Source: Macropodus opercularis (Eukaryota > Chordata > Actinopteri > Anabantiformes > Osphronemidae). Taken from it: 64,000 nucleotides of DNA. Shown here one piece after another: positions 50,669 to 62,722 of this stretch. Each line of letters starts with the position of its first letter. The first letter of the stretch is position 1. Position numbers and translations under genes: made by a program. Location: the NCBI GenBank assembly GCA_030770545.1, contig CM061106.1, positions 18,249,001-18,313,000 of the forward strand, given 5' to 3'. The notes under the pieces were generated by a model. The model did not search any database, was not told the origin of the DNA, and saw only the letters and a list, made by a program, of their open reading frames with translations.

Positions 50669-53600
50669 TTTGACCAAAGTAGTGTTCATTTGGTCTGAAA
50701 TGCACAGAACAGGCGATTCTAAGCGTTTTGGCACTGTTTCCAACCTCAGTGATGCTTTAAGCTGCTGCATCTTATTGCAAGCAATGCCAAACAAGTTTTT
50801 GTGCTAGATATGATCCAAATACATCCCTGAAGCAGGCAAACACCTTTAATATGCATTAAATTTACTTTGACCAAAGTAGTGTTCATTTGGTCTGAAATGC
50901 ACAGAACAGGCGATTCTAAGCGTTTTGGCACTGTTTCCAGCCTAAGTGATGCTTTAAGCTGCTGCATCTTATTGCAAGCAATGCCAAACAAGTTTTTGTG
51001 CTAGATATGATCCAAATACATCCCTGAAGCAGGCAAACACCTTTAAAATGCATTAAAATTATTTTGACCAAAGTAGTGTTCATTTGGTCTGAAATGCACA
51101 GAACAGGCGATTCTAAGCGTTTTGGCACTGTTTCCAACCTCAGTGATGCTATAAGCTGCTGCATCTTATTGCAAGCAATGCCAAACAAGTTTTTGTGCTG
51201 GATATGATCCAAATACATCCCTGAAGCAGGCAAACACCTTTAAAATGCATTAAAATTACTTTGACCAAAGTAGTGTTCATTTGGTCTGAAATGCACAGAA
51301 CAGGCGATTCTAAGCGTTTTGGCACTGTTTCCAGCCTAAGTGATGCTTTAAGCTGCTGCATCTTATTGCAAGCAATGCCAAACAAGTTTTTGAGCTAGAT
51401 ATGATCCAAATACATCCCTGAAGCAGGCAAACACCTTTAATATGCATTAAAATTACTTTGACCAAAGTAGTGTTCATTTGGTCTGAAATGCACAGAACAG
51501 GCGATTATAAGCGTTTTGGCACTGTTTCCAGCCTAAGTGATGCTTTAAGCTGCTGCATCTTATTGCAAGCAATGCCAAACAACTTTTTGTGCTAGATATG
51601 ATCCAAATACATCCCTGAAGCAGGCAAACACCTTTAAAATGCATTAAAATTACTTTGACCAAAGTAGTGTTCATTTGGTCTGAAATGCACAGAACAGGCG
51701 ATTCTAAGCGTTTTGGCACTGTTTCCAGCCTAAGTGATGCTTTAAGCTGCTGCATCTTATTGCAAGCAATGCCAAACAAGTTTTTGTGCTAGATATGATC
51801 CAAATACATCCCTGAAGCAGGCAAACACCTTTAAAATGCATTAAAATTACTTTGACCAAAGTAGTGTTCATTTGGTCAGAAATGCACAGAACAGGCGATT
51901 CTAAGCGTTTTGGCACTGTTTCCAACCTCAGTGATGCTTTAAGCTGCTGCATCTTATTGCAAGCAATGCCAAACAAGTTTTTGTGCTAGATATGATCTAA
52001 ATACATCCCTGAAGCAGGCAAACACCTTAGACATGCATTAAATTTACTTTGACCAAAGTAGTGTTCATTTGGTCTGAAATGCACAGAACAGGCGATTCTA
52101 AGCGTTTTGGCACTGTTTCCAACATCAGTGATGCTTTAAGCTGCTGCATCTTATTGCAAGCAATGCCAAACAAGTTTTTGTGCTAGATATCATCCAAATA
52201 CATCCCTGAAGCAGGCAAACACCTTTAAAATGCATTAAAATTACTTTGACCAAAGTAGTGTTCATTTGGTCTGAAATGCACAGAACAGGCGATTCTAAGC
52301 GTTTTGGCACTGTTTCCAACCTCAGTGATGCTTTAAGCTGCTGCATCTTATTGCAAGCAATGCCAAACAAGTTTTTGAGCTAGATATGATCCAAATACAT
52401 CCCTGAAGCAGGCAAACACCTTTAATATGCATTAAAATTACTTTGACCAAAGTAGTGTTCATTTGGTCTGAAATGCACAGAACAGGCGATTCTAAGCGTT
52501 TTGGCACTGTTTCCAGCCTAAGTGATGCTTTAAGCTGCTGCATCTTATTGCAAGCAATGCCAAACAAGTTTTTGTGCTAGATATGATCCAAATACATCCC
52601 TGAAGCAGGCAAACACCTTTAAAATGCATTAAAATTACTTTGACCAAAGTAGTGTTCATTTGGTCAGAAATGCACAGAACAGGCGATTCTAAGCGTTTTG
52701 GCACTGTTTCCAACCTCAGTGATGCTTTAAGCTGCTGCATCTTATTGCAAGCAATGCCAAACAAGTTTTTGTGCTAGATATGATCTAAATACATCCCTGA
52801 AGCAGGCAAACACCTTAGACATGCATTAAATTTACTTTGACCAAAGTAGTGTTCATTTGGTCTGAAATGCACAGAACAGGCGATTCTAAGCGTTTTGGCA
52901 CTGTTTCCAACCTCAGTGATGCTTTAAGCTGCTGCATCTTATTGCAAGCAAAGCCAAACAAGTTTTTGTGCTACATATGATCCAAATACATCCCTGAAGC
53001 AGGTAAACACCTTTAAAATGCATTAAAATTATTTTGACCAAAGTAGTGTTCATTTGGTCTAAAATGCACAGAACAGGCGATTCTAAGCGTTTTGGCACTG
53101 TTTCCAACCTCAGTGATGCTTTAAGCTGCTGCATCTTATTGCAAGCAATGCCAAACAACTTTTTGTGCTAGATATGATCCAAATACATCCCTGAAGCAGG
53201 CAAACACCTTTAAAATGCATTAAAATTACTTTGACCAAAGTAGTGTTCATTTGGTCTGAAATGCACAGAACAGGCGATTCTAAGCGTTTTGGCACTGTTT
53301 CCAACCTCAGTGATGCTTTAAGCTGCTGCATCTTATTGCAAGCAATGCCAAACAAGTTTTTGTGCTAGATATGATCTAAATACATCCCTGAAGCAGGCAA
53401 ACACCTTAGACATGCATTAAATTTACTTTGACCAAAGTAGTGTTCATTTGGTCTGAAATGCACAGAACAGGCGATTCTAAGCGTTTTGGCACTGTTTCCA
53501 ACCTCAGTGATGCTTTAAGCTGCTGCATCTTATTGCAAGCAATGCCAAACAAGTTTTTGTGCTAGATATCATCCAAATACATCCCTGAAGCAGGCAAACA

Positions 53601-53820
53601 CCTTTAAAATGCATTAAAATTACTTTGACCAAAGTAGTGTTCATTTGGTCTGAAATGCACAGAACAGGCGATTCTAAGCGTTTTGGCACTGTTTCCAGCC
53701 TAAGTGATGCTTTAAGCTGCTGCATCTTATTGCAAGCAATGCCAAACAAGTTTTTGAGCTAGATATGATCCAAATACATCCCTGAAGCAGGCAAACACCT
53801 TTAATATGCATTAAAATTAC
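50669..53820. repeat. 16-monomer higher-order unit, first copy (3,152 bp)
   Basis: Exactly 16 x 197 bp. Private markers in order are TTTAATATGC with AAATTTAC near 50848, GATGCTATAAGC near 51147, TTTGAGCTAG near 51390, GATTATAAGC near 51504, AACATCAGTG near 52122, GCAAAGCC near 52948 and CTACATATG near 52971. All recur 3,152 bp downstream. Confidence 0.92.
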
Positions 53821-56800
53821 TTTGACCAAAGTAGTGTTCATTTGGTCTGAAATGCACAGAACAGGCGATTCTAAGCGTTTTGGCACTGTTTCCAACCTCA
53901 GTGATGCTTTAAGCTGCTGCATCTTATTGCAAGCAATGCCAAACAAGTTTTTGTGCTAGATATGATCCAAATACATCCCTGAAGCAGGCAAACACCTTTA
54001 ATATGCATTAAATTTACTTTGACCAAAGTAGTGTTCATTTGGTCTGAAATGCACAGAACAGGCGATTCTAAGCGTTTTGGCACTGTTTCCAGCCTAAGTG
54101 ATGCTTTAAGCTGCTGCATCTTATTGCAAGCAATGCCAAACAAGTTTTTGTGCTAGATATGATCCAAATACATCCCTGAAGCAGGCAAACACCTTTAAAA
54201 TGCATTAAAATTATTTTGACCAAAGTAGTGTTCATTTGGTCTGAAATGCACAGAACAGGCGATTCTAAGCGTTTTGGCACTGTTTCCAACCTCAGTGATG
54301 CTATAAGCTGCTGCATCTTATTGCAAGCAATGCCAAACAAGTTTTTGTGCTGGATATGATCCAAATACATCCCTGAAGCAGGCAAACACCTTTAAAATGC
54401 ATTAAAATTACTTTGACCAAAGTAGTGTTCATTTGGTCTGAAATGCACAGAACAGGCGATTCTAAGCGTTTTGGCACTGTTTCCAGCCTAAGTGATGCTT
54501 TAAGCTGCTGCATCTTATTGCAAGCAATGCCAAACAAGTTTTTGAGCTAGATATGATCCAAATACATCCCTGAAGCAGGCAAACACCTTTAATATGCATT
54601 AAAATTACTTTGACCAAAGTAGTGTTCATTTGGTCTGAAATGCACAGAACAGGCGATTATAAGCGTTTTGGCACTGTTTCCAGCCTAAGTGATGCTTTAA
54701 GCTGCTGCATCTTATTGCAAGCAATGCCAAACAACTTTTTGTGCTAGATATGATCCAAATACATCCCTGAAGCAGGCAAACACCTTTAAAATGCATTAAA
54801 ATTACTTTGACCAAAGTAGTGTTCATTTGGTCTGAAATGCACAGAACAGGCGATTCTAAGCGTTTTGGCACTGTTTCCAGCCTAAGTGATGCTTTAAGCT
54901 GCTGCATCTTATTGCAAGCAATGCCAAACAAGTTTTTGTGCTAGATATGATCCAAATACATCCCTGAAGCAGGCAAACACCTTTAAAATGCATTAAAATT
55001 ACTTTGACCAAAGTAGTGTTCATTTGGTCAGAAATGCACAGAACAGGCGATTCTAAGCGTTTTGGCACTGTTTCCAACCTCAGTGATGCTTTAAGCTGCT
55101 GCATCTTATTGCAAGCAATGCCAAACAAGTTTTTGTGCTAGATATGATCTAAATACATCCCTGAAGCAGGCAAACACCTTAGACATGCATTAAATTTACT
55201 TTGACCAAAGTAGTGTTCATTTGGTCTGAAATGCACAGAACAGGCGATTCTAAGCGTTTTGGCACTGTTTCCAACATCAGTGATGCTTTAAGCTGCTGCA
55301 TCTTATTGCAAGCAATGCCAAACAAGTTTTTGTGCTAGATATCATCCAAATACATCCCTGAAGCAGGCAAACACCTTTAAAATGCATTAAAATTACTTTG
55401 ACCAAAGTAGTGTTCATTTGGTCTGAAATGCACAGAACAGGCGATTCTAAGCGTTTTGGCACTGTTTCCAACCTCAGTGATGCTTTAAGCTGCTGCATCT
55501 TATTGCAAGCAATGCCAAACAAGTTTTTGAGCTAGATATGATCCAAATACATCCCTGAAGCAGGCAAACACCTTTAATATGCATTAAAATTACTTTGACC
55601 AAAGTAGTGTTCATTTGGTCTGAAATGCACAGAACAGGCGATTCTAAGCGTTTTGGCACTGTTTCCAGCCTAAGTGATGCTTTAAGCTGCTGCATCTTAT
55701 TGCAAGCAATGCCAAACAAGTTTTTGTGCTAGATATGATCCAAATACATCCCTGAAGCAGGCAAACACCTTTAAAATGCATTAAAATTACTTTGACCAAA
55801 GTAGTGTTCATTTGGTCAGAAATGCACAGAACAGGCGATTCTAAGCGTTTTGGCACTGTTTCCAACCTCAGTGATGCTTTAAGCTGCTGCATCTTATTGC
55901 AAGCAATGCCAAACAAGTTTTTGTGCTAGATATGATCTAAATACATCCCTGAAGCAGGCAAACACCTTAGACATGCATTAAATTTACTTTGACCAAAGTA
56001 GTGTTCATTTGGTCTGAAATGCACAGAACAGGCGATTCTAAGCGTTTTGGCACTGTTTCCAACCTCAGTGATGCTTTAAGCTGCTGCATCTTATTGCAAG
56101 CAAAGCCAAACAAGTTTTTGTGCTACATATGATCCAAATACATCCCTGAAGCAGGTAAACACCTTTAAAATGCATTAAAATTATTTTGACCAAAGTAGTG
56201 TTCATTTGGTCTAAAATGCACAGAACAGGCGATTCTAAGCGTTTTGGCACTGTTTCCAACCTCAGTGATGCTTTAAGCTGCTGCATCTTATTGCAAGCAA
56301 TGCCAAACAACTTTTTGTGCTAGATATGATCCAAATACATCCCTGAAGCAGGCAAACACCTTTAAAATGCATTAAAATTACTTTGACCAAAGTAGTGTTC
56401 ATTTGGTCTGAAATGCACAGAACAGGCGATTCTAAGCGTTTTGGCACTGTTTCCAACCTCAGTGATGCTTTAAGCTGCTGCATCTTATTGCAAGCAATGC
56501 CAAACAAGTTTTTGTGCTAGATATGATCTAAATACATCCCTGAAGCAGGCAAACACCTTAGACATGCATTAAATTTACTTTGACCAAAGTAGTGTTCATT
56601 TGGTCTGAAATGCACAGAACAGGCGATTCTAAGCGTTTTGGCACTGTTTCCAACCTCAGTGATGCTTTAAGCTGCTGCATCTTATTGCAAGCAATGCCAA
56701 ACAAGTTTTTGTGCTAGATATCATCCAAATACATCCCTGAAGCAGGCAAACACCTTTAAAATGCATTAAAATTACTTTGACCAAAGTAGTGTTCATTTGG

Positions 56801-57143
56801 TCTGAAATGCACAGAACAGGCGATTCTAAGCGTTTTGGCACTGTTTCCAGCCTAAGTGATGCTTTAAGCTGCTGCATCTTATTGCAAGCAATGCCAAACA
56901 AGTTTTTGAGCTAGATATGATCCAAATACATCCCTGAAGCAGGCAAACACCTTTAATATGCATTAAAATTACTTTGACCAAAGTAGTGTTCATTTGGTCT
57001 GAAATGCACAGAACAGGCGATTCTAAGCGTTTTGGCACTGTTTCCAACCTCAGTGATGCTTTAAGCTGCTGCATCTTATTGCAAGCAATGCCAAACAAGT
57101 TTTTGTGCTAGATATGATCCAAATACATCCCTGAAGCAGGCAA
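53821..57143. repeat. 16-monomer higher-order unit, second copy plus start of a third
   Basis: Follows 50669-53991 at an offset of 3,152 with no difference noticed. Markers include TTTAATATGC with AAATTTAC near 54000, GATGCTATAAGC near 54299, GATTATAAGC near 54656, AACATCAGTG near 55274 and CTACATATG near 56123. The match extends slightly more than one unit and stops near 57143, where the next monomer has TTTAAAATGC instead of TTTAATATGC. Confidence 0.92.
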
Positions 57144-60100
57144 ACACCTTTAAAATGCATTAAAATTATTTTGACCAAAGTAGTGTTCATTTGGTCTGAA
57201 ATGCACAGAACAGGCGATTCTAAGCGTTTTGGCACAGTTTCCAACCTCAGTGATGCTTTAAGCTGCTGCATCTTATTGCAAGCAATGCCAAACAACTTTT
57301 TGTGCTAGATATGATCCAAATACATCCCTGAAGCAGGCAAACACCTTTAAAATGCATTAAAATTACTTTGACCAAAGTAGTGTTCATTTGGTCTGAAATG
57401 CACAGAACAGGCGATTCTAAGCGTTTTGGCACTGTTTCCAGCCTAAGTGATGCTTTAAGCTGCTGCATCTTATTGCAAGCAATGCCAAACAAGTTTTTGT
57501 GCTAGATATGATCTAAATACATCCCTGAAGCAGGCAAACACCTTAGACATGCATTAAATTTACTTTGACCAAAGTAGTGTTCATTTGGTCTGAAATGCAC
57601 AGAACAGGCGATTCTAAGCGTTTTGGCACTGTTTCCAGCCTAAGTGATGCTTTAAGCTGCTGCATCTTATTGCAAGCAATGCCAAACAAGTTTTTGAGCT
57701 AGATATGATCCAAATACATCCCTGAAGCAGGCAAACACCTTTAATATGCATTAAAATTACTTTGACCAAAGTAGTGTTCATTTGGTCAGAAATGCACAGA
57801 ACAGGCGATTCTAAGCGTTTTGGCAGTGTTTCCAACCTCAGTGATGCTTTAAGCTGCTGCATCTTATTGCAAGCAATGCTAAACAAGTTTTTGTGCTAGA
57901 TATGATCTAAATACATCCCTGAAGCAGGCAAACACCTTAGACATGCATTAAATTTACTTTGACCAAAGTAGTGTTCATTTGGTCTGAAATGCACAGAACA
58001 GGCGATTCTAAGCGTTTTGGCAGTGTTTCCAACCTCAGTGATGCTTTAAGCTGCTGCATCTTATTGCAAGCAATGCTAAACAAGTTTTTGTGCTAGATAT
58101 CATCCAAATACATCCCTGAAGCAGGCAAACACCTTTAAAATGCATTAAATTTACTTTGACCAAAGTAGTGTTCATTTGGTCTGAAATGCACAGAACAGGC
58201 GATTCTAAGCGTTTTGGCACTGTTTCCAGCCTAAGTGATGCTTTAAGCTGCTGCATCTTATTGCAAGCAATGCCAAACAAGTTTTTGAGCTAGATATGAT
58301 CCAAATACATCCCTGAAGCAGGCAAACACCTTTAAAATGCATTAAAATTACTTTGACCAAAGTAGTGTTCATTTGGTCTGAAATGCACAGAACAGGCGAT
58401 TCTAAGCGTTTTGGCACTGTTTCCAGCCTAAGTGATGCTTTAAGCTGCTGCATCTTATTGCAAGCAATGCCAAACAAGTTTTTGTGCTAGATATGATCCA
58501 AATACATCCCTGAAGCAGGCAAACACCTTTAAAATGCATTAAAATTATTTTGACCAAACTAGTGTTCATTTGGTCACAAATGCACAGAACAGGCGATTCT
58601 AAGCGTTTTGGCACTGTTTCCAACCTCAGTGATGCTTTAAGCTGCTGCATCTTATTGCAAGCAATGCCAAACAAGTTTTTGTGCTAGATATGATCCAAAT
58701 ACATCCCTGAAGCAGGCAAACACCTTTAAAATGCATTAAAATTATTTTGACCAAACTAGTGTTCATTTGGTCACAAATGCACAGAACAGGCGATTCTAAG
58801 CGTTTTGGCACTGTTTCCAACCTCAGTGATGCTTTAAGCTGCTGCATCGTATTGCAAGCAATGCCAAACAAGTTTTTGTGCTAGATATGATCCAAATACA
58901 TCCCTTAAGCAGGCAAACACCTTTAAAATGCATTAAAATTATTTTGACCAAAGTAGTGTTCATTTGGTCAGAAATGCACAGAACAGGCGATTATAAGCGT
59001 TTTGGCACTGTTTCCAACCTCAGTGATGCTTTAAGCTGCTGCATCTTATTGCAAGCAATGCCAAACAACTTTTTGTGCTGGATATGATCCAAATACATCC
59101 CTGAAGCAGGCAAACACCTTTAAAATGCATTAAAATTACTTTGACCAAAGTAGTGTTCATTTGGTCTGAAATGCACAGAACAGGCGATTCTAAGCGTTTT
59201 GGCACTGTTTCCAGCCTAAGTGATGCTTTAAGCTGCTGCATCTTATTGCAAGCAATGCCAAACAAGTTTTTGTGCTAGATATGATCCAAATACATCCCTG
59301 AAGCAGGCAAACACCTTTAAAATGCATTAAAATTACTTTGACCAAAGTAGTGTTCATTTGGTCAGAAATGCACAGAACAGGCGATTCTAAGCGTTTTGGC
59401 AGTGTTTCCAACCTCAGTGATGCTTTAAGCTGCTGCATCTTATTGCAAGCAATGCTAAACAAGTTTTTGTGCTAGATATGATCTAAATACATCCCTGAAG
59501 CAGGCAAACACCTTAGACATGCATTAAATTAACTTTGACCAAAGTAGTGTTCATTTGGTCTGAAATGCACAGAACAGGCGATTCTAAGCGTTTTGGCACT
59601 GTTTCCAACCTCAGTGATGCTTTAAGCTGCTGCATCTTATTGCAAGCAATGCCAAACAAGTTTTTGTGCTAGATATCATCCAAATACATCCCTGAAGCAG
59701 GCAAACACCTTTAAAATGCATTAAATTTACTTTGACCAAAGTAGTGTTCATTTGGTCTGAAATGCACAGAACAGGCGATTCTAAGCGTTTTGGCACTGTT
59801 TCCAACCTCAGTGATGCTTTAAGCTGCTGCATCTTATTGCAAGCAATGCCAAACAAGTTTTTGTGCTAGATATGATCCAAATACATCCCTGAAGCAGGCA
59901 AACACCTTTAAAATGCATTAAAATTACTTTGACCAAAGTAGTGTTCATTTGGTCTGAAATGCACAGAACAGGCGATTCTAAGCGTTTTGGCACTGTTTCC
60001 AGCCTAAGTGATGCTTTAAGCTGCTGCATCTTATTGCAAGCAATGCCAAACAAGTTTTTGTGCTGGATATGATCCAAATACATCCCTGAAGCAGGCAAAC

Positions 60101-62722
60101 ACCTTTAAAATGCATTAAAATTACTTTGACCAAAGTAGTGTTCATTTGGTCTGAAATGCACAGAACAGGCGATTCTAAGCGTTTTGGCACTGTTTCCAGC
60201 CTAAGTGATGCTTTAAGCTGCTGCATCTTATTGCAAGCAATGCCAAACAAGTTTTTGTGCTAGATATGATCTAAATACATCCCTGAAGCAGGCAAACACC
60301 TTAGACATGCATTAAATTTACTTTGACCAAAGTAGTGTTCATTTGGTCTGAAATGCACAGAACAGGCGATTCTAAGCGTTTTGGCACTGTTTCCAGCCTA
60401 AGTGATGCTTTAAGCTGCTGCATCTTATTGCAAGCAATGCCAAACAAGTTTTTGAGCTAGATATGATCCAAATACATCCCTGAAGCAGGCAAACACCTTT
60501 AATATGCATTAAAATTACTTTGACCAAAGTAGTGTTCATTTGGTCTGAAATGCACAGAACAGGCGATTCTAAGCGTTTTGGCACTGTTTCCAGCCTAAGT
60601 GATGCTTTAAGCTGCTGCATCTTATTGCAAGCAATGCCAAACAAGTTTTTGTGCTAGATATGATCCAAATACATCCCTGAAGCAGGCAAACACCTTTAAA
60701 ATGCATTAAAATTACTTTGACCAAAGTAGTGTTCATTTGGTCACAAATGCACAGAACAGGCGATTCTAAGCGTTTTGGCACTGTTTCCAACCTCAGTGAT
60801 GCTTTAAGCTGCTGCATCGTATTGCAAGCAATGCCAAACAAGTTTTTGTGCTAGATATGATCCAAATACATCCCTTAAGCAGGCAAACACCTTTAAAATG
60901 CATTAAAATTATTTTGACCAAAGTAGTGTTCATTTGGTCAGAAATGCACAGAACAGGCGATTCTAAGCGTTTTGGCACTGTTTCCAACCTCAGTGATGCT
61001 TTAAGCTGCTGCATCTTATTGCAAGCAATGCCAAACAACTTTTTGTGCTAGATATGATCCAAATACATCCCTGAAGCAGGCAAACACCTTTAAAATGCAT
61101 TAAAATTACATTGACCAAAGTAGTGTTCATTTGGTCTGAAATGCACAGAACAGGCGATTCTAAGCGTTTTGGCACTGTTTCCAACCTCAGTGATGCTTTA
61201 AGCTGCTGCATCTTATTGCAAGCAATGCCAAACAAGTTTTTGTGCTGGATATGATCCAAATACATCCCTGAAGCAGGCAAACACCTTTAAAATGCATTAA
61301 AAATACTTTGACCAAAGTAGTGTTCATTTGGTCTGAAATGCACAGAACAGGCGATTCTAAGCGTTTTGGCACTGTTTCCAGCCTAAGTGATGCTTTAAGC
61401 TGCTGCATCTTATTGCAAGCAATGCCAAACAAGTTTTTGTGCTAGATATGATCCAAATACATCCCTGAAGCAGGCAAACACCTTTAAAATGCATTAAAAT
61501 TACTTTGACCAAAGTAGTGTTCATTTGGTCAGAAATGCACAGAACAGGCGATTCTAAGCGTTTTGGCAGTGTTTCCAACCTCAGTGATGCTTTAAGCTGC
61601 TGCATCTTATTGCAAGCAATGCTAAACAAGTTTTTGTGCTAGATATGATCTAAATACATCCCTGAAGCAGGCAAACACCTTAGACATGCATTAAATTTAC
61701 TTTGACCAAAGTAGTGTTCATTTGGTCTGAAATGCACAGAACAGGCGATTCTAAGCGTTTTGGCACTGTTTCCAACCTCAGTGATGCTTTAAGCTGCTGC
61801 ATCTTATTGCAAGCAATGCCAAACAAGTTTTTGTGCTAGATATCATCCAAATACATCCCTGAAGCAGGCAAACACCTTTAAAATGCATTAAATTTACTTT
61901 GACCAAAGTAGTGTTCATTTGGTCTGAAATGCACAGAACAGGCGATTCTAAGCGTTTTGGCACTGTTTCCAACCTCAGTGATGCTTTAAGCTGCTGCATC
62001 TTATTGCAAGCAATGCCAAACAAGTTTTTGTGCTAGATATGATCCAAATACATCCCTGAAGCAGGCAAACACCTTTAAAATGCATTAAAATTACTTTGAC
62101 CAAAGTAGTGTTCATTTGGTCTGAAATGCACAGAACAGGCGATTCTAAGCGTTTTGGCACTGTTTCCAGCCTAAGTGATGCTTTAAGCTGCTGCATCTTA
62201 TTGCAAGCAATGCCAAACAAGTTTTTGAGCTAGATATGATCCAAATACATCCCTGAAGCAGGCAAACACCTTTAATATGCATTAAAATTACTTTGACCAA
62301 AGTAGTGTTCATTTGGTCTGAAATGCACAGAACAGGCGATTCTAAGCGTTTTGGCACTGTTTCCAGCCTAAGTGATGCTTTAAGCTGCTGCATCTTATTG
62401 CAAGCAATGCCAAACAACTTTTTGTGCTAGATATGATCCAAATACATCCCTGAAGCAGGCAAACACCTTTAAAATGCATTAAAATTATTTTGACCAAAGT
62501 AGTGTTCATTTGGTCAGAAATGCACAGAACAGGCGATTCTAAGCGTTTTGGCACTGTTTCCAACCTCAGTGATGCTTTAAGCTGCTGCATCTTATTGCAA
62601 GCAATGCCAAACAAGTTTTTGTGCTAGATATGATCTAAATACATCCCTGAAGCAGGCAAACACCTTAGACATGCATTAAATTTACTTTGACCAAAGTAGT
62701 GTTCATTTGGTCTGAAATGCAC
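57144..62722. repeat. Overlapping 8-, 10- and 11-monomer duplications
   Basis: GGCAGTGTTTCC paired with GCTAAACAAG occurs near 57823, 58020, 59399 and 61566. About 59.2-60.2 kb matches 61.35-62.35 kb at an offset of 2,167 (11 monomers). CATCGTATTGC with CCCTTAAGC occurs near 58846 and 60816, an offset of 1,970 (10 monomers). Two consecutive AAACTAGTG/TTTGGTCAC monomers near 58557 and 58754 are a local monomer duplication. Private changes are AAATTAACTTTG near 59525 and AAAAATACTTTG near 61300. Confidence 0.83.
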
